Below, one piece after another: positions 1 to 8,726 of a DNA stretch of 37,479 nt (the stretch's first letter is position 1; each line of letters begins with the position of its first letter). The notes beneath the pieces are model-generated. The model worked only from the letters and a program-made list of their open reading frames with translations, did not search any database and had not been told where the DNA came from. The stretch is from a bacterium (GTDB taxonomy: Bacteria; CSSED10-310; JAFGSJ01), in assembly GCA_016934675.1 (NCBI GenBank), contig JAFGSJ010000059.1:1-37479 (forward strand). Direction: 5' to 3'. A program made the position numbers and the translations under genes.

Positions 1-22
1 CATGAAGAAAGGGGGAAGGATC

Positions 23-1015
23 ATGGCACGTCGAGCGAGATTGAAGTATGAGGACCCGCGGGACGGGTATTACCATCTTATCAGCCGGACGGTGTTGAAG
101 TCGTTTTTGCTGGATGATGGGGGCAAGGAGAAGTTCATGGGTCTCCTGCGGGAGCTTGCCCAGGTGTATTTTGTCAAGGTGGTTTCGTTTGCGATCATGA
201 GCAATCATGTGCATATGATCGTGCGGATGCTAGGGCAGGACGAGATCAGCGATGACGAAGTGAGACAGCGATTTCACCAGTATTACAATGCTGGTGTATC
301 CAAGAGGTTCTGGAAGCCCTATCTGGAGGAGGACCTTGCATATTTTCGGGGCAGATTTGGTGATTTGTCACGTTTCATGCAGGACCTGAAGCAGCGGTTT
401 TCGCGGTGGAATAACAAGAAGATGGACAATCATGGCACGATCTGGGGTGAGCGATTCAAGAGTGTGATGCTCGAGAGCGGTCGTGCATTGACGGCCTGTA
501 TGGTCTATGTTGAATTGAACAGTGTCCGTGCTGGCCTGGTTACTCGTCCCGAGGAGTATCGCTGGTGCAGTCTGTCTCATTACGTTACGGGTGGTCGCGC
601 AGCATCCTGGCTCGATCACGAGACACTCCGGACCAGGATGGAATGGCGTGTGGCCCTGGATGGCGATAGCGAGAAGACGATCAAGACACAATCATTGGTG
701 AAGAAGTATCTGCAGGTGGTGTATCGTGAAGGCATGATCGAGCGGGAGGGCAAGGCTTCCTTAAAGCAGGAGAGGGGAGAGTCGGCCCTGGCGGATAATT
801 TTCAGGCAACGGGTGCACTTTCATTCCGGCGTCGCATTCGTCATTTCAGCGAAGGTGTTTTTCTGGGTGGCCAGGAATTCTGTGAGACGCAGTTTGGTAT
901 GTTCAGGGACTATTTCAAAACGAAAAAGGAGCGAAAAGGTCAGCCCGTGTTACCGCGACAGGCACAGGAGCAGGGAGGGCTCCTGGATATCTATGCCATC
1001 AGAAAGTTGACCTAA
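23..1015 (+). CDS. REP-associated (RAYT-like) Y1/HUH transposase
   Basis: This is a single-strand DNA transposase of the Y1/HUH superfamily, in the larger RAYT-type group rather than a compact IS200 TnpA. The HUH metal-binding pair is visible as NHVH (H62, H64). The helix carrying the candidate nucleophile reads VYVELNSVRAG, with Y162 as the likely catalytic tyrosine. About 155 residues follow the Y1 core; their end contains FRRRIRHFSEG and resembles the C-terminal extension of RAYT-type proteins. I chose the ATG at 23 (330 aa) over the one at 2 because GGAAGGA at 14-20 sits right before it. The gene lies at the window edge. I see no convincing REP hairpin pair or terminal inverted repeats around it, so it may be a resident single-copy RAYT and not an active element. 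Family assignment is strong; mobility is not shown. Confidence 0.85.
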   Translation: MARRARLKYEDPRDGYYHLISRTVLKSFLLDDGGKEKFMGLLRELAQVYFVKVVSFAIMSNHVHMIVRMLGQDEISDDEVRQRFHQYYNAGVSKRFWKPYLEEDLAYFRGRFGDLSRFMQDLKQRFSRWNNKKMDNHGTIWGERFKSVMLESGRALTACMVYVELNSVRAGLVTRPEEYRWCSLSHYVTGGRAASWLDHETLRTRMEWRVALDGDSEKTIKTQSLVKKYLQVVYREGMIEREGKASLKQERGESALADNFQATGALSFRRRIRHFSEGVFLGGQEFCETQFGMFRDYFKTKKERKGQPVLPRQAQEQGGLLDIYAIRKLT

Positions 1016-1558
1016 GAGTAGCACGTCCATCTTCATCTTGGTTACTCTGAAATTTTCAATGTGATTCCGAGTATCGATAAGGATTCACAAAGATAGAGTC
1101 CGAATTTTGTGTTGCTGATGTAATCTGCGCTGTTATTGTCATGGATGCAATTCAAACCGTTTTTGTCATTGTTCTCTTCTTCCTTCAGTTATTGACTTCT
1201 CCCTATTTTTTTTCCTATTTTCAATTCCTTCCTTCCATTCCATCTTTCTGCGTGGCCCTCAATTGTCATTAATTTTTTTCGCAATATCAGCAATATCCAA
1301 CGATCAGATCGTTGCCATTTGGGATCAAAACTACTTTCTTTTCATATAGGTCTTCCTTTCCACTCTTTCTCTCTCTGACCCAAACCATCTTTCTCTCGTT
1401 TCTTATCACATCGACTCATCACATGGCGGGTTTATATATGCTAGTAGTCTGTCCCCGAATTCTCAGTCGATTTATTCTTTACTGTTTGTCAGTTTTATAG
1501 TAGATGTAGAGATACATGAAAGCCTTTTTAAGACTTATAAAATTTAAAGGAGAACATT
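1016..1558. other. Gene-free pyrimidine-rich intergenic region
   Basis: No credible gene is seen in these 543 bp. From about 1150 to 1410 the plus strand is strongly biased to T and C, with runs such as TTTTTTTTCC and repeated TTCCTT/TCTTTC blocks, giving a marked strand asymmetry. The one short open frame here (1312-1500, TTG start) is low-complexity in composition, has no ribosome binding site and is not called. The end of the region carries a good Shine-Dalgarno (AAGGAG at 1547-1552) for the exported amidase-like gene at 1559. Confidence 0.7.
1299..1313. repeat. Short perfect inverted repeat upstream of the amidase-like gene
   Basis: AACGATC and GATCGTT are perfect inverted arms of 7 bp around a single A. 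The one-base centre makes a protein-binding operator more likely than an RNA hairpin. It lies about 245 bp before the start of the exported amidase-like gene, inside the pyrimidine-rich stretch. Function is unknown. Confidence 0.4.
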
Positions 1559-4500
1559 ATGAGCTGTTTGAACATGATCAGATTATTGTTTATCATCCTA
1601 TGCGTAGATATGGTGGCAAGTCTTTGTTTCGCGGATGAGCCAGCCATGGTTTTGAAGCCGGTCCCGAGAATGGAACCGGATGAATTCAGGATCCAGGTCC
1701 TGGATGAACAGGGTTATCTGATTACAGTGTTGCGGCACGATCATCGGCTTTTAGAAATAGATTGGGGTTTTACTTCGACTGACCGACAGGCTGAGGAGCG
1801 ACTCGCACTTATTGTCGAGCAGGCCTTGACAGGACCGACTGAAGAGGAGCGGGAACTGGGCTATCGCTCGGCATTTCCGAAGGGGCTCGTGCTTGACAGG
1901 GTCAGGGTTGAAGGTGACATGGGCGGCTATTATATCGCTCTGCCCCGTCAGTATCTGTCTGATTTCAACGCCGACAAAGCCGAATCATTAACCCGCCTGT
2001 TTCTATCGATCTCCACAGCCAATTCGGCAATTCGTCACCATGTTCTGCTGTTGTTTGATGAAGATGAGTCGGATTATTTTCCCCTGAATCACTTTTTGAC
2101 CGATGTCTTTGAAGTGCCGCCCAAACCGTTCGAGTTGGACCAGTTACCGGGACCGGGCCGGGCAACGGGCCAGCCGCCTGGTGGCGGTCAGGGTCAGCCC
2201 AGTGGCGGTCTGAAAGGCAAGAGCATCTTCATCAGTCCCGGTCACGGTTGGTACTATAATAATGAAACCTTATTCCGTTGGGCGACCCAGCGACCGAACA
2301 CGTATTATATGATCGAGGACATGTCCAATGTCGAGGCGGTCAATACTTACCTGGTGCCGTATCTCTGGAATGCCGGGGCCGGCGTGTATACGTGCCGGGA
2401 GCGGGACATGAACACGGACATGGTCATCGTGGACAGCGAAACCACGGGCTATAGCGATATCGGTGGTTGGGAGACGATCACGTCGAGCGATGCCTATGGT
2501 GGCAGTTACCGTCGGGTGCTGACGGCCACGACCGAGACGGCCACGGCCACATTCACTCCGGATATTCCTACTGCCGGATATTACCATGTCTATGTCTGGT
2601 ATCCGGGCTTCAGTTCGAATGCGAACGATATGAGCATTACGATCAATCATACTGGCGGGAGCACGATCTGGACCCAGAACATGAAAGTCGACGGCTTCAC
2701 ATTCAAACATATCGGCGTGTATTATTTTGCAGCGGGAGCGCATACAGAAACCGGCTCAGTCACCATTTCGAATAGCAGCGCCGAAACGGGCAGTTACGCA
2801 CTAGCCGACGCCGTTCGTTTCGGGGGGGGCGTGGGCGATGAAATCCTGTTCGATGAGCTGTATGCCAGTGGTTATCCCCGCTTCGAGGAATCAGGGAAAT
2901 ATTACGTCAATTTCATGGGCTGTGCTTCGGGCACATGCGGAACGAGTACAGTCACAGCCATGCCCCGTTATTCTGCCTGGGAAAAAGAAGGCTGGGAAGA
3001 TGCGGTCTATATTTCCTGGCATTCGAATGCTGGCGGAGGGTATGGCACGACGAGTTACGCTTATTCGAGCGGAGGTTGGGGTGGTTCGTTTGATGGTTAC
3101 GCCGGTGGTGACGATCTGCGTGATTTTATCCATGACGAATTGATCAATGATATCCAGGCAGGTTTTGATGCGGGTTGGAACGACCGGGGAGCAAGCACAG
3201 GAAATTTGGGTGAAGTCAATCCGAATTACAACAATGAGATGCCTTCAGCCTTGTTCGAGATGGCTTTTCATGATTACGAGTCCGATGCCGAGTGTTTGCG
3301 CAATCCGTTTTTTCGTCAGTTGCTGGCCCGGGCGGTCTATCAGGGTATTGTCAAGTATTTCGCGGACCGTGACAGTCAGACCGAGTATTATTTGTTGCCA
3401 GAGCCACCAACGGATTTTCAGGTCATCAACAATGGTTTCGGTGCGATCAGTCTGAGCTGGAGTGCGCCAGCATATAACACCGGTGACGACCTGTATGGCG
3501 ATGCGGCTACGGGTTACAAGGTCTACCGCAGCACGGATGGATTCGGTTTCTCGAATGGCGTCGTCTTGTCCGGCGTTGGGAACACAAGCTACACGGACAC
3601 GCAAGTCAGTCCCGGGGTCGTGTATTATTATCGAGTGAGTGCGACGAACGCCGGCGGTGAGTCTTTTCCGACCGAAACACTAGCGGCCCAGGCTTCGGCC
3701 TCGAGTTCGACTGTCCTTGTTGTGGCCGGGTTTGACCGGATGCATCAGAACCTGGCCGTTGTCACGGACGATCTTTATTCGACTAATCCGTTACACCGTG
3801 GTTTTGTAGACATGATGAATTCCTACCGTTATGTGATCAAATTCGCCGAGGCGATTCATGCTTATGGTGCCGCCTTTGATTCGTGCAGTAATGAGACGGT
3901 CATCGACGGTCTGATCGATTTGGCAGATTATCAGGCCGTACTCTGGTTTGTGGGTGAAGATTCGACAGTCGACCAGACCTTCGATGCGTACGAGCAATCG
4001 CTCATCCAAGTTTATCTGGCAGGTGGGGGCAATATTTTTGTATCTGGGTCGGAAATCGGTTGGGACCTCGATTATTATGGCAACGGGGTATCTTTTTACA
4101 ATAATTACCTGAAGGCGGATTATGTATCCGATGATGCGGAGACCTATACGGTCGAACCGGTTACGGGCAGTATTTTTGACGGAAACGCCACTTTGACTTT
4201 TGATGATAACAGCTATGGCGAGTATGATTGCAACTATCCTGACTGCATTACGACCTCGGGCGGGAGCACGGTCTGCCTGACTTACACGGGTGGTTCGGGC
4301 GGCAATGCCGGAGTTCAGTATGATGGCTTGGACTTTAAGGTGGTCCATTTCGGCTTTACCTTCGAGACAGTAACGACCGAGTCGGCCCGCGCGGAGACCA
4401 TGGCCGACATTTTGGCCTTTTTCGGGATTATCCCCGGTTCAGCCTGTGATGCAGCGATACTCATTCCAACCCTTCCTTATACAGATAACAACGATAGCAC

Positions 4501-5497
4501 AGGCAAGCAGGCCTTCTTCAATTGGTATTCGTGCGACCCCACGATGAACGAAGCGGGTCCGGAGGTAATCTACCAACTCGAGCTCGATGAGCCGGGAGAC
4601 CTGACCGTGACTGTAACCGACGGTGGCGGGGTAGATATCGATCCGCACATACTGAATGGTTGTTCAGTCGAGACCTGCCTGGTCCGGGCCGATAGCACTT
4701 TCATAATAGCCCTTGGACCGTCGAGTTATTATCTTATCTGCGATACCTGGACCGATAGTGGCGGGACTCAATATCCAGGCAGCTACACCCTTGAAGTCGA
4801 TCTTGCGCCCTGGGACAAGGTAGCCCCGGCTGAAGTTGAAAACCTGCTCTGGGAACCGAGCACAACCAGTTGGACCTGGGATGCGGTCATTCTGGACCAG
4901 AACGGTCAACCCGAAATCATGGGGACGTATGAGCTCCATCGTTCGGCTGATCCACAACTACTCGGGGCACAACTGGGTGAGACGACCACAGCAACCAGCC
5001 TGTATGATGCCGAGGAGCCCGGCGTCGGCCTGTGCTGGTTCTTTCAGGTCCTGCCGATTGACGCTGAGGGCAACGGCAATGATGATCCTGAACTGGATAG
5101 GATCGTGGATAATCCTGAGGCGGTCTTTACGGGTAGCTGGACCACGGGCACCACTGCTTCAGGTCATTATGGCGATGATTACCGTTTCCACGCGACCGGT
5201 GGAAGCGGACTCGAAACCGGGCAATGGTCATTCACGCCCGCGCTGTCCGGTCAGTACCAGGTCCAGCTCTATTACCCACAAGGCACAAATCGTTCCACCG
5301 AAGCCCGTTTTCTGGTGTCCGATGAATTCGAGACAACCCTCTATCTTGTTAATCAACAGATCAATGGCGGCACGTGGAACACGTTAGGATATCACTGGTT
5401 CAAAGCGGGATCAGTCTATACGGTTATGCTTGACGATGCCGAATCGAGCGGTTATGTGGTCATTGCCGACGCAGTTCGCTGGACCTATGTACCCTGA
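1559..5497 (+). CDS. Exported multidomain N-acetylmuramoyl-L-alanine amidase-like protein with golvesin-type domains
   Basis: An exported zinc amidase-like protein of 1312 aa. A signal peptide covers about residues 1-25. Amidase_3 landmarks are H229 (SPGHG), E253 (IED, start of the second metal helix), H488 (SWHSN) and the general-base glutamate E567 (LFEMAF), so the metal and catalytic residues appear intact. Between E253 and H488, residues about 290-425 form a golvesin/xanthan-lyase-type beta module (ends DAVRFGGG). A second golvesin-type copy ends the protein (about 1180-1312, ending DAVRWTYVP). In between lie a fibronectin III-like domain (616-715), a glutamine-amidotransferase-like alpha/beta region (718-960), a pre-peptidase C-terminal-like beta domain (about 961-1083) and a second FN3-like domain (from about 1086). 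The likely role is cleavage of peptidoglycan or another glycan-linked amide outside the inner membrane, with the beta modules binding carbohydrate. The start has AAGGAG 6 bp upstream. No C-terminal sorting signal is visible. The domain calls are from motif reading; the substrate is inferred. Confidence 0.75.
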   Translation: MSCLNMIRLLFIILCVDMVASLCFADEPAMVLKPVPRMEPDEFRIQVLDEQGYLITVLRHDHRLLEIDWGFTSTDRQAEERLALIVEQALTGPTEEERELGYRSAFPKGLVLDRVRVEGDMGGYYIALPRQYLSDFNADKAESLTRLFLSISTANSAIRHHVLLLFDEDESDYFPLNHFLTDVFEVPPKPFELDQLPGPGRATGQPPGGGQGQPSGGLKGKSIFISPGHGWYYNNETLFRWATQRPNTYYMIEDMSNVEAVNTYLVPYLWNAGAGVYTCRERDMNTDMVIVDSETTGYSDIGGWETITSSDAYGGSYRRVLTATTETATATFTPDIPTAGYYHVYVWYPGFSSNANDMSITINHTGGSTIWTQNMKVDGFTFKHIGVYYFAAGAHTETGSVTISNSSAETGSYALADAVRFGGGVGDEILFDELYASGYPRFEESGKYYVNFMGCASGTCGTSTVTAMPRYSAWEKEGWEDAVYISWHSNAGGGYGTTSYAYSSGGWGGSFDGYAGGDDLRDFIHDELINDIQAGFDAGWNDRGASTGNLGEVNPNYNNEMPSALFEMAFHDYESDAECLRNPFFRQLLARAVYQGIVKYFADRDSQTEYYLLPEPPTDFQVINNGFGAISLSWSAPAYNTGDDLYGDAATGYKVYRSTDGFGFSNGVVLSGVGNTSYTDTQVSPGVVYYYRVSATNAGGESFPTETLAAQASASSSTVLVVAGFDRMHQNLAVVTDDLYSTNPLHRGFVDMMNSYRYVIKFAEAIHAYGAAFDSCSNETVIDGLIDLADYQAVLWFVGEDSTVDQTFDAYEQSLIQVYLAGGGNIFVSGSEIGWDLDYYGNGVSFYNNYLKADYVSDDAETYTVEPVTGSIFDGNATLTFDDNSYGEYDCNYPDCITTSGGSTVCLTYTGGSGGNAGVQYDGLDFKVVHFGFTFETVTTESARAETMADILAFFGIIPGSACDAAILIPTLPYTDNNDSTGKQAFFNWYSCDPTMNEAGPEVIYQLELDEPGDLTVTVTDGGGVDIDPHILNGCSVETCLVRADSTFIIALGPSSYYLICDTWTDSGGTQYPGSYTLEVDLAPWDKVAPAEVENLLWEPSTTSWTWDAVILDQNGQPEIMGTYELHRSADPQLLGAQLGETTTATSLYDAEEPGVGLCWFFQVLPIDAEGNGNDDPELDRIVDNPEAVFTGSWTTGTTASGHYGDDYRFHATGGSGLETGQWSFTPALSGQYQVQLYYPQGTNRSTEARFLVSDEFETTLYLVNQQINGGTWNTLGYHWFKAGSVYTVMLDDAESSGYVVIADAVRWTYVP

Positions 5498-5595
5498 TGC
5501 GGTTGTTCCGGCCCAGATCGGTCTCGCCTATTCTTATTCTGAAAGCAGTGTGTTGTTACCTGCTGCAGGATGCGGTTGGATAGGAAATCCGGCAT

Positions 5596-7155
5596 TCAAT
5601 TGGCAGAAGATGGCCTGAGACGGTAAATCGCCAGGTCAGGATTAGGTAACTCGTCATTGATCGGGACCGGGCAACGTGTGCCACGGAATGTTTGACATAA
5701 GATGGCATTTGAGCGCAAATCAGTAAAAAACAGTTCATATTTGCGGCGCATGTCCGGCATCAAGTTCTGATAGACAAAGTATGCCTCGGATGAGATGGAA
5801 TTAGTAATGATATAATCGACACCGTTGGTCCTGTACCAGCTCACCGTGTGCTTGGGCAACATGTAATAACGGTAATAAGAATCTGCTGGGAGCCGGGGAT
5901 AGGCCCAGAATTCCGGTTCGAGGGCGAACCGGCTTCCCGGTCCCACGTTCTCGCTCAGCCAGAGACCGGCACGGTCGCGGGTATCGGGTTGGCTCAGCAC
6001 ATAATCCAGAACGGCAATCCGATAGAGCGGCAGGCTGCAGAATCCGATCAGGCAAAGTATGAGTACGGACCGGCGGCAAGTGGCAAGGGTGAGATAGGGC
6101 CTGATCAGGCCCTGCCATAGCCAGACAGAGGCTGTAGCCGACAGGAAGGCGAGAAACGGCAGAATAGGGAGCAGGTTTCTCATGAAATTGGAAGTCATCA
6201 GGCTCAGGATTATCAATAAGAGCACGGGAAAGAGATAGAGTCCCAGGTCGATAGCCCTTCTTTTTCGAAGGACCAGGACCAGACCGACCAGACTGAGTAT
6301 GCTCAGAAACTCGCTCCAGTCCGCTAGATAGAGGTTCTGTAAAAAAAACACAAAATTGCAGTCACTCGAGTTGCGATAGGTCACATCCTGATAATGGCTG
6401 AACAAGTATAGCACGCTTTCGTGGAATCCCGACCAGAACAGAATGCTATAGGGACAGGTCACGATGAAGCCGGTCGCAATTCCCACGGCATAGATGCAGC
6501 ATCTCGCCAGGAGTGTCCTCAGTCGGGTGTATGAATGAATACCGATCACGCTGAGTCCAGACAGGGCGAAGAGTGCAGTCTGATACTTGGTGCCGATTGC
6601 TCCTCCCAGAACCAAACCGGCCAGAAAAAACAGGGGCAGTCCGGTTTTCCGGAGGGCCAGGAGCAGGACATACATGGCCAGGACCAACCAGAAGGTCGCG
6701 GCTACATCGATGGTCAGATAATGGGAACAGCGGCAATGCAGGAAACTGATAGCCAGGAATAGAGTGGCCAACAGGGACGTTTGCCGGTCATGTCCCAGCT
6801 CGCGGCTACATAGGCCGGTCAGGAGTACTGTCAATGTGCCCAGCACCAGGCTAATACTTCGTCCGATTATTGTCAGAAGTGCATCGGTCGTGGGATGACC
6901 GAAGAGCCTGGCCAACCAATGACCGGCATAGACCAGGTAGAGATAAAAACTGCCCCATTCGAAGAAACGGGGGTTGAGTTCATCCGCCTGGACCATTCTG
7001 TTCACTAAATCGAGGGTATACGATTCATCCGGGTGGTATCGTTGGGTCAGGCCGAAGGTGATACCCCAGCATCGTAGCCCAAAAGCCAGGATGATTATGG
7101 CTGCGCATAAGAACCGATAGTTAACAATGGTGATATCGTCTTGTTCTTCGCTCAT
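5596..7155 (-). CDS. GT39/ArnT-like polytopic membrane glycosyltransferase
   Basis: A polytopic membrane protein of 519 aa with an N-terminal transmembrane helix followed by the first periplasmic loop reading RYHPDESYT. The acidic pair D43-E44 matches the catalytic loop of the GT-C fold enzymes (PMT/ArnT, GT39-like). About ten further hydrophobic helices run to about residue 400, followed by a soluble C-terminal domain. Such enzymes move a sugar from a polyprenyl-phosphate donor to a lipid, protein or glycan on the outer face of the inner membrane. The gene is convergent with the amidase-like gene (98 bp between stops) and divergent from the dehydrogenase. Donor and acceptor cannot be told from sequence. 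It could serve the polysaccharide genes 20 kb downstream, but nothing here links them directly. Confidence 0.75.
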   Translation of the reverse strand: MSEEQDDITIVNYRFLCAAIIILAFGLRCWGITFGLTQRYHPDESYTLDLVNRMVQADELNPRFFEWGSFYLYLVYAGHWLARLFGHPTTDALLTIIGRSISLVLGTLTVLLTGLCSRELGHDRQTSLLATLFLAISFLHCRCSHYLTIDVAATFWLVLAMYVLLLALRKTGLPLFFLAGLVLGGAIGTKYQTALFALSGLSVIGIHSYTRLRTLLARCCIYAVGIATGFIVTCPYSILFWSGFHESVLYLFSHYQDVTYRNSSDCNFVFFLQNLYLADWSEFLSILSLVGLVLVLRKRRAIDLGLYLFPVLLLIILSLMTSNFMRNLLPILPFLAFLSATASVWLWQGLIRPYLTLATCRRSVLILCLIGFCSLPLYRIAVLDYVLSQPDTRDRAGLWLSENVGPGSRFALEPEFWAYPRLPADSYYRYYMLPKHTVSWYRTNGVDYIITNSISSEAYFVYQNLMPDMRRKYELFFTDLRSNAILCQTFRGTRCPVPINDELPNPDLAIYRLRPSSAN

Positions 7156-7497
7156 GTCCCGGACCCCATCCTCTTGGCTTTTCTTCTCAAGCCGATGTTC
7201 TTGCTTTGGCTATCAGATCGCATTCTGCTTGTCAAGCAATCCGAAGATGACCGCACTGAATCGTACTGCATATCAGTCTCGCGTTTGGAGAACCGGGAGC
7301 TGAAAAACAGGGCCCGTTCGACTCTCAGAATGGGCTCAGACCGGATGAGGACTTCCATCCTGCTGCGGATTGCATAATCAGGAAAGACGGCATATATGGA
7401 TTGAGCACAGGTTTGTAATTTGAGTCCGCCCTATGATTGGATCGGACTGATAGTCACTATCCATAAAACATGTGTCCAGGACACAGAGGGGTGAAAC
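7156..7497. other. Divergent intergenic region between GT39-like gene and dehydrogenase
   Basis: There is no credible gene in these 342 bp; the short overlapping frames on both strands lack ribosome sites and family features. On the minus strand, 7235-7230 reads a perfect TTGACA, inside the 11-bp inverted repeat GCTTGTCAAGC (7227-7237). It could be the -35 element of the GT39-like gene, although no good -10 box lies at 16-18 bp. The dehydrogenase has a clear ribosome site (GAGGGG) just before its ATG at 7498. Confidence 0.45.
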
Positions 7498-8679
7498 ATG
7501 AAGAAAATCACGGTAGTAACTTTGCCGGGTGACGGCATTGGTAAGGTAGTTCTGCCGGAAGCGTTACGGGTCCTTGAAGCCGCAGGTTTTCAGGCCGATT
7601 ACGTTCATGGCGATATTGGCTGGGATTTCTGGATTTCCGAGGGAAACGCGTTACCGCAGAGGACAATTGATTTATTGGAGAAGCACAAACTCGGTTTATT
7701 CGGGGCGATCACCTCGAAACCCAAACCTCAGGCCATGGCTGAATTATCGCCCGCTCTGCAGGGTAAGGGCTATGTTTATTATAGCCCGATCGTCGGGCTC
7801 CGCCAGCATTTCGACCTCGATCTGTGCATCCGGCCTTGTCAGAGTTTCCCGAACAATCCCCTGAATTTTATTCGGCGGGAGTCGGACGGGATTTCCGAGC
7901 CTAAGGTGGATGTGGTCATCTTTCGTCAGAACACCGAGGGGCTGTATTCGGGGGTCGAGTGGACCGATCCGCCGGCTGGAGTCCGGCAAGCCCTCGAGAC
8001 CCATCCCAAGATGGCTTTTTTCAAGAAAGTCCCCGGCAAGGACCTGGCGATCTCCTGTCGAATATTCAGTCGAGGTGCCTGCCAGCGGATCATTGAAGCA
8101 GCGTTCGCGTATGCCAAGGACTACGGCTATAAATCGGTCACGATCTGTGAAAAACCGAATGTCATCAGGGAAACATCGGGTATGATGGAAGAGGAAGCCA
8201 AGAAGATCGCGGCCGATTATCCCGATATCGCCTTGTGGAGTACGAACATAGATGCTCAGATGATGTGGTTGACCAAGAATCCCGAGGATTATGGCGTGAT
8301 TGTGGCCGGTAACATGTTCGGTGACATTGTTTCGGATGGTTTTGCCGGCCTGGTCGGTGGTTTAGGGTTCGCCTGTTCGGCTAATATCGGGCGAGACTGC
8401 GCCATTTTCGAACCGACCCACGGTTCGGCCCCCAAATATGAGCGGCTCGATCCCCCAATCGTGAATCCGATCGCCATGATTCTGTCGGCGTGCATGATGC
8501 TGGACCATGTCGGTGAACGTTCCAAATCGGCCAGGATTCGGGCGGCCATTGAAAAGGTCATTGCCGAAGGCACGGTCAGAACGTATGATATGATGAAATT
8601 GACCGGTGGGGCTAAAGTGATCGGTCAAGGGGCAGCGAGCAGCATCGAGATGACGGACGCGATTATCGCCAAACTCTAA
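7498..8679 (+). CDS. Isocitrate/isopropylmalate dehydrogenase family protein, probably NADP-type isocitrate dehydrogenase
   Basis: A 393-aa beta-decarboxylating dehydrogenase. The N-terminus carries LPGDGIGK. The substrate loop reads SPIVGLRQ (S96, R102), followed by R112 (CIRP), matching the serine and arginines that hold isocitrate in E. coli Icd. The metal-site aspartates lie in AGNMFGDIVSDGFAGL. The coenzyme loop reads HGSAPKYE, with K313-Y314 as in NADP-dependent Icd; NAD enzymes usually have an aspartate or other residue there. Y363 and K367 (TYDMMK) match Icd Y391 and R395, the latter with an Arg-to-Lys change. The Icd asparagine next to the phosphorylatable serine is isoleucine here (I98). 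The family is certain. The NADP-isocitrate call is inferred from the coenzyme residues, and homoisocitrate or another 2-hydroxy-diacid remains possible. No other TCA or leucine gene is adjacent, so it is probably transcribed alone. Confidence 0.85.
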   Translation: MKKITVVTLPGDGIGKVVLPEALRVLEAAGFQADYVHGDIGWDFWISEGNALPQRTIDLLEKHKLGLFGAITSKPKPQAMAELSPALQGKGYVYYSPIVGLRQHFDLDLCIRPCQSFPNNPLNFIRRESDGISEPKVDVVIFRQNTEGLYSGVEWTDPPAGVRQALETHPKMAFFKKVPGKDLAISCRIFSRGACQRIIEAAFAYAKDYGYKSVTICEKPNVIRETSGMMEEEAKKIAADYPDIALWSTNIDAQMMWLTKNPEDYGVIVAGNMFGDIVSDGFAGLVGGLGFACSANIGRDCAIFEPTHGSAPKYERLDPPIVNPIAMILSACMMLDHVGERSKSARIRAAIEKVIAEGTVRTYDMMKLTGGAKVIGQGAASSIEMTDAIIAKL

Positions 8680-8690
8680 TTCGGAAGTGC

Positions 8691-8723
8691 AGGTCTGCCC
8701 GTTCGAACGGGACGGGCAGGTCT
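8691..8723. terminator. Probable shared terminator between convergent genes
   Basis: An 11-bp stem (8691-8701 with 8713-8723, including two G-T wobbles) lies exactly between the stops of the dehydrogenase and the diguanylate cyclase gene. The core arms are CTGCCCG and CGGGCAG. Neither strand shows a strong U-run, so an intrinsic terminator is likely from position and symmetry but not proven. Confidence 0.45.
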
Positions 8724-8726
8724 CTA

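Noticed and set aside
3791..4348. 185-codon minus-strand frame within the amidase-like gene
   Set aside because: Antisense to a well-supported coding region with no start signal or recognisable content.
5559..5569. Inverted repeat CCTGC-T-GCAGG between convergent genes as a terminator
   Set aside because: A one-base loop cannot form an RNA hairpin of that stem and no U-run follows.
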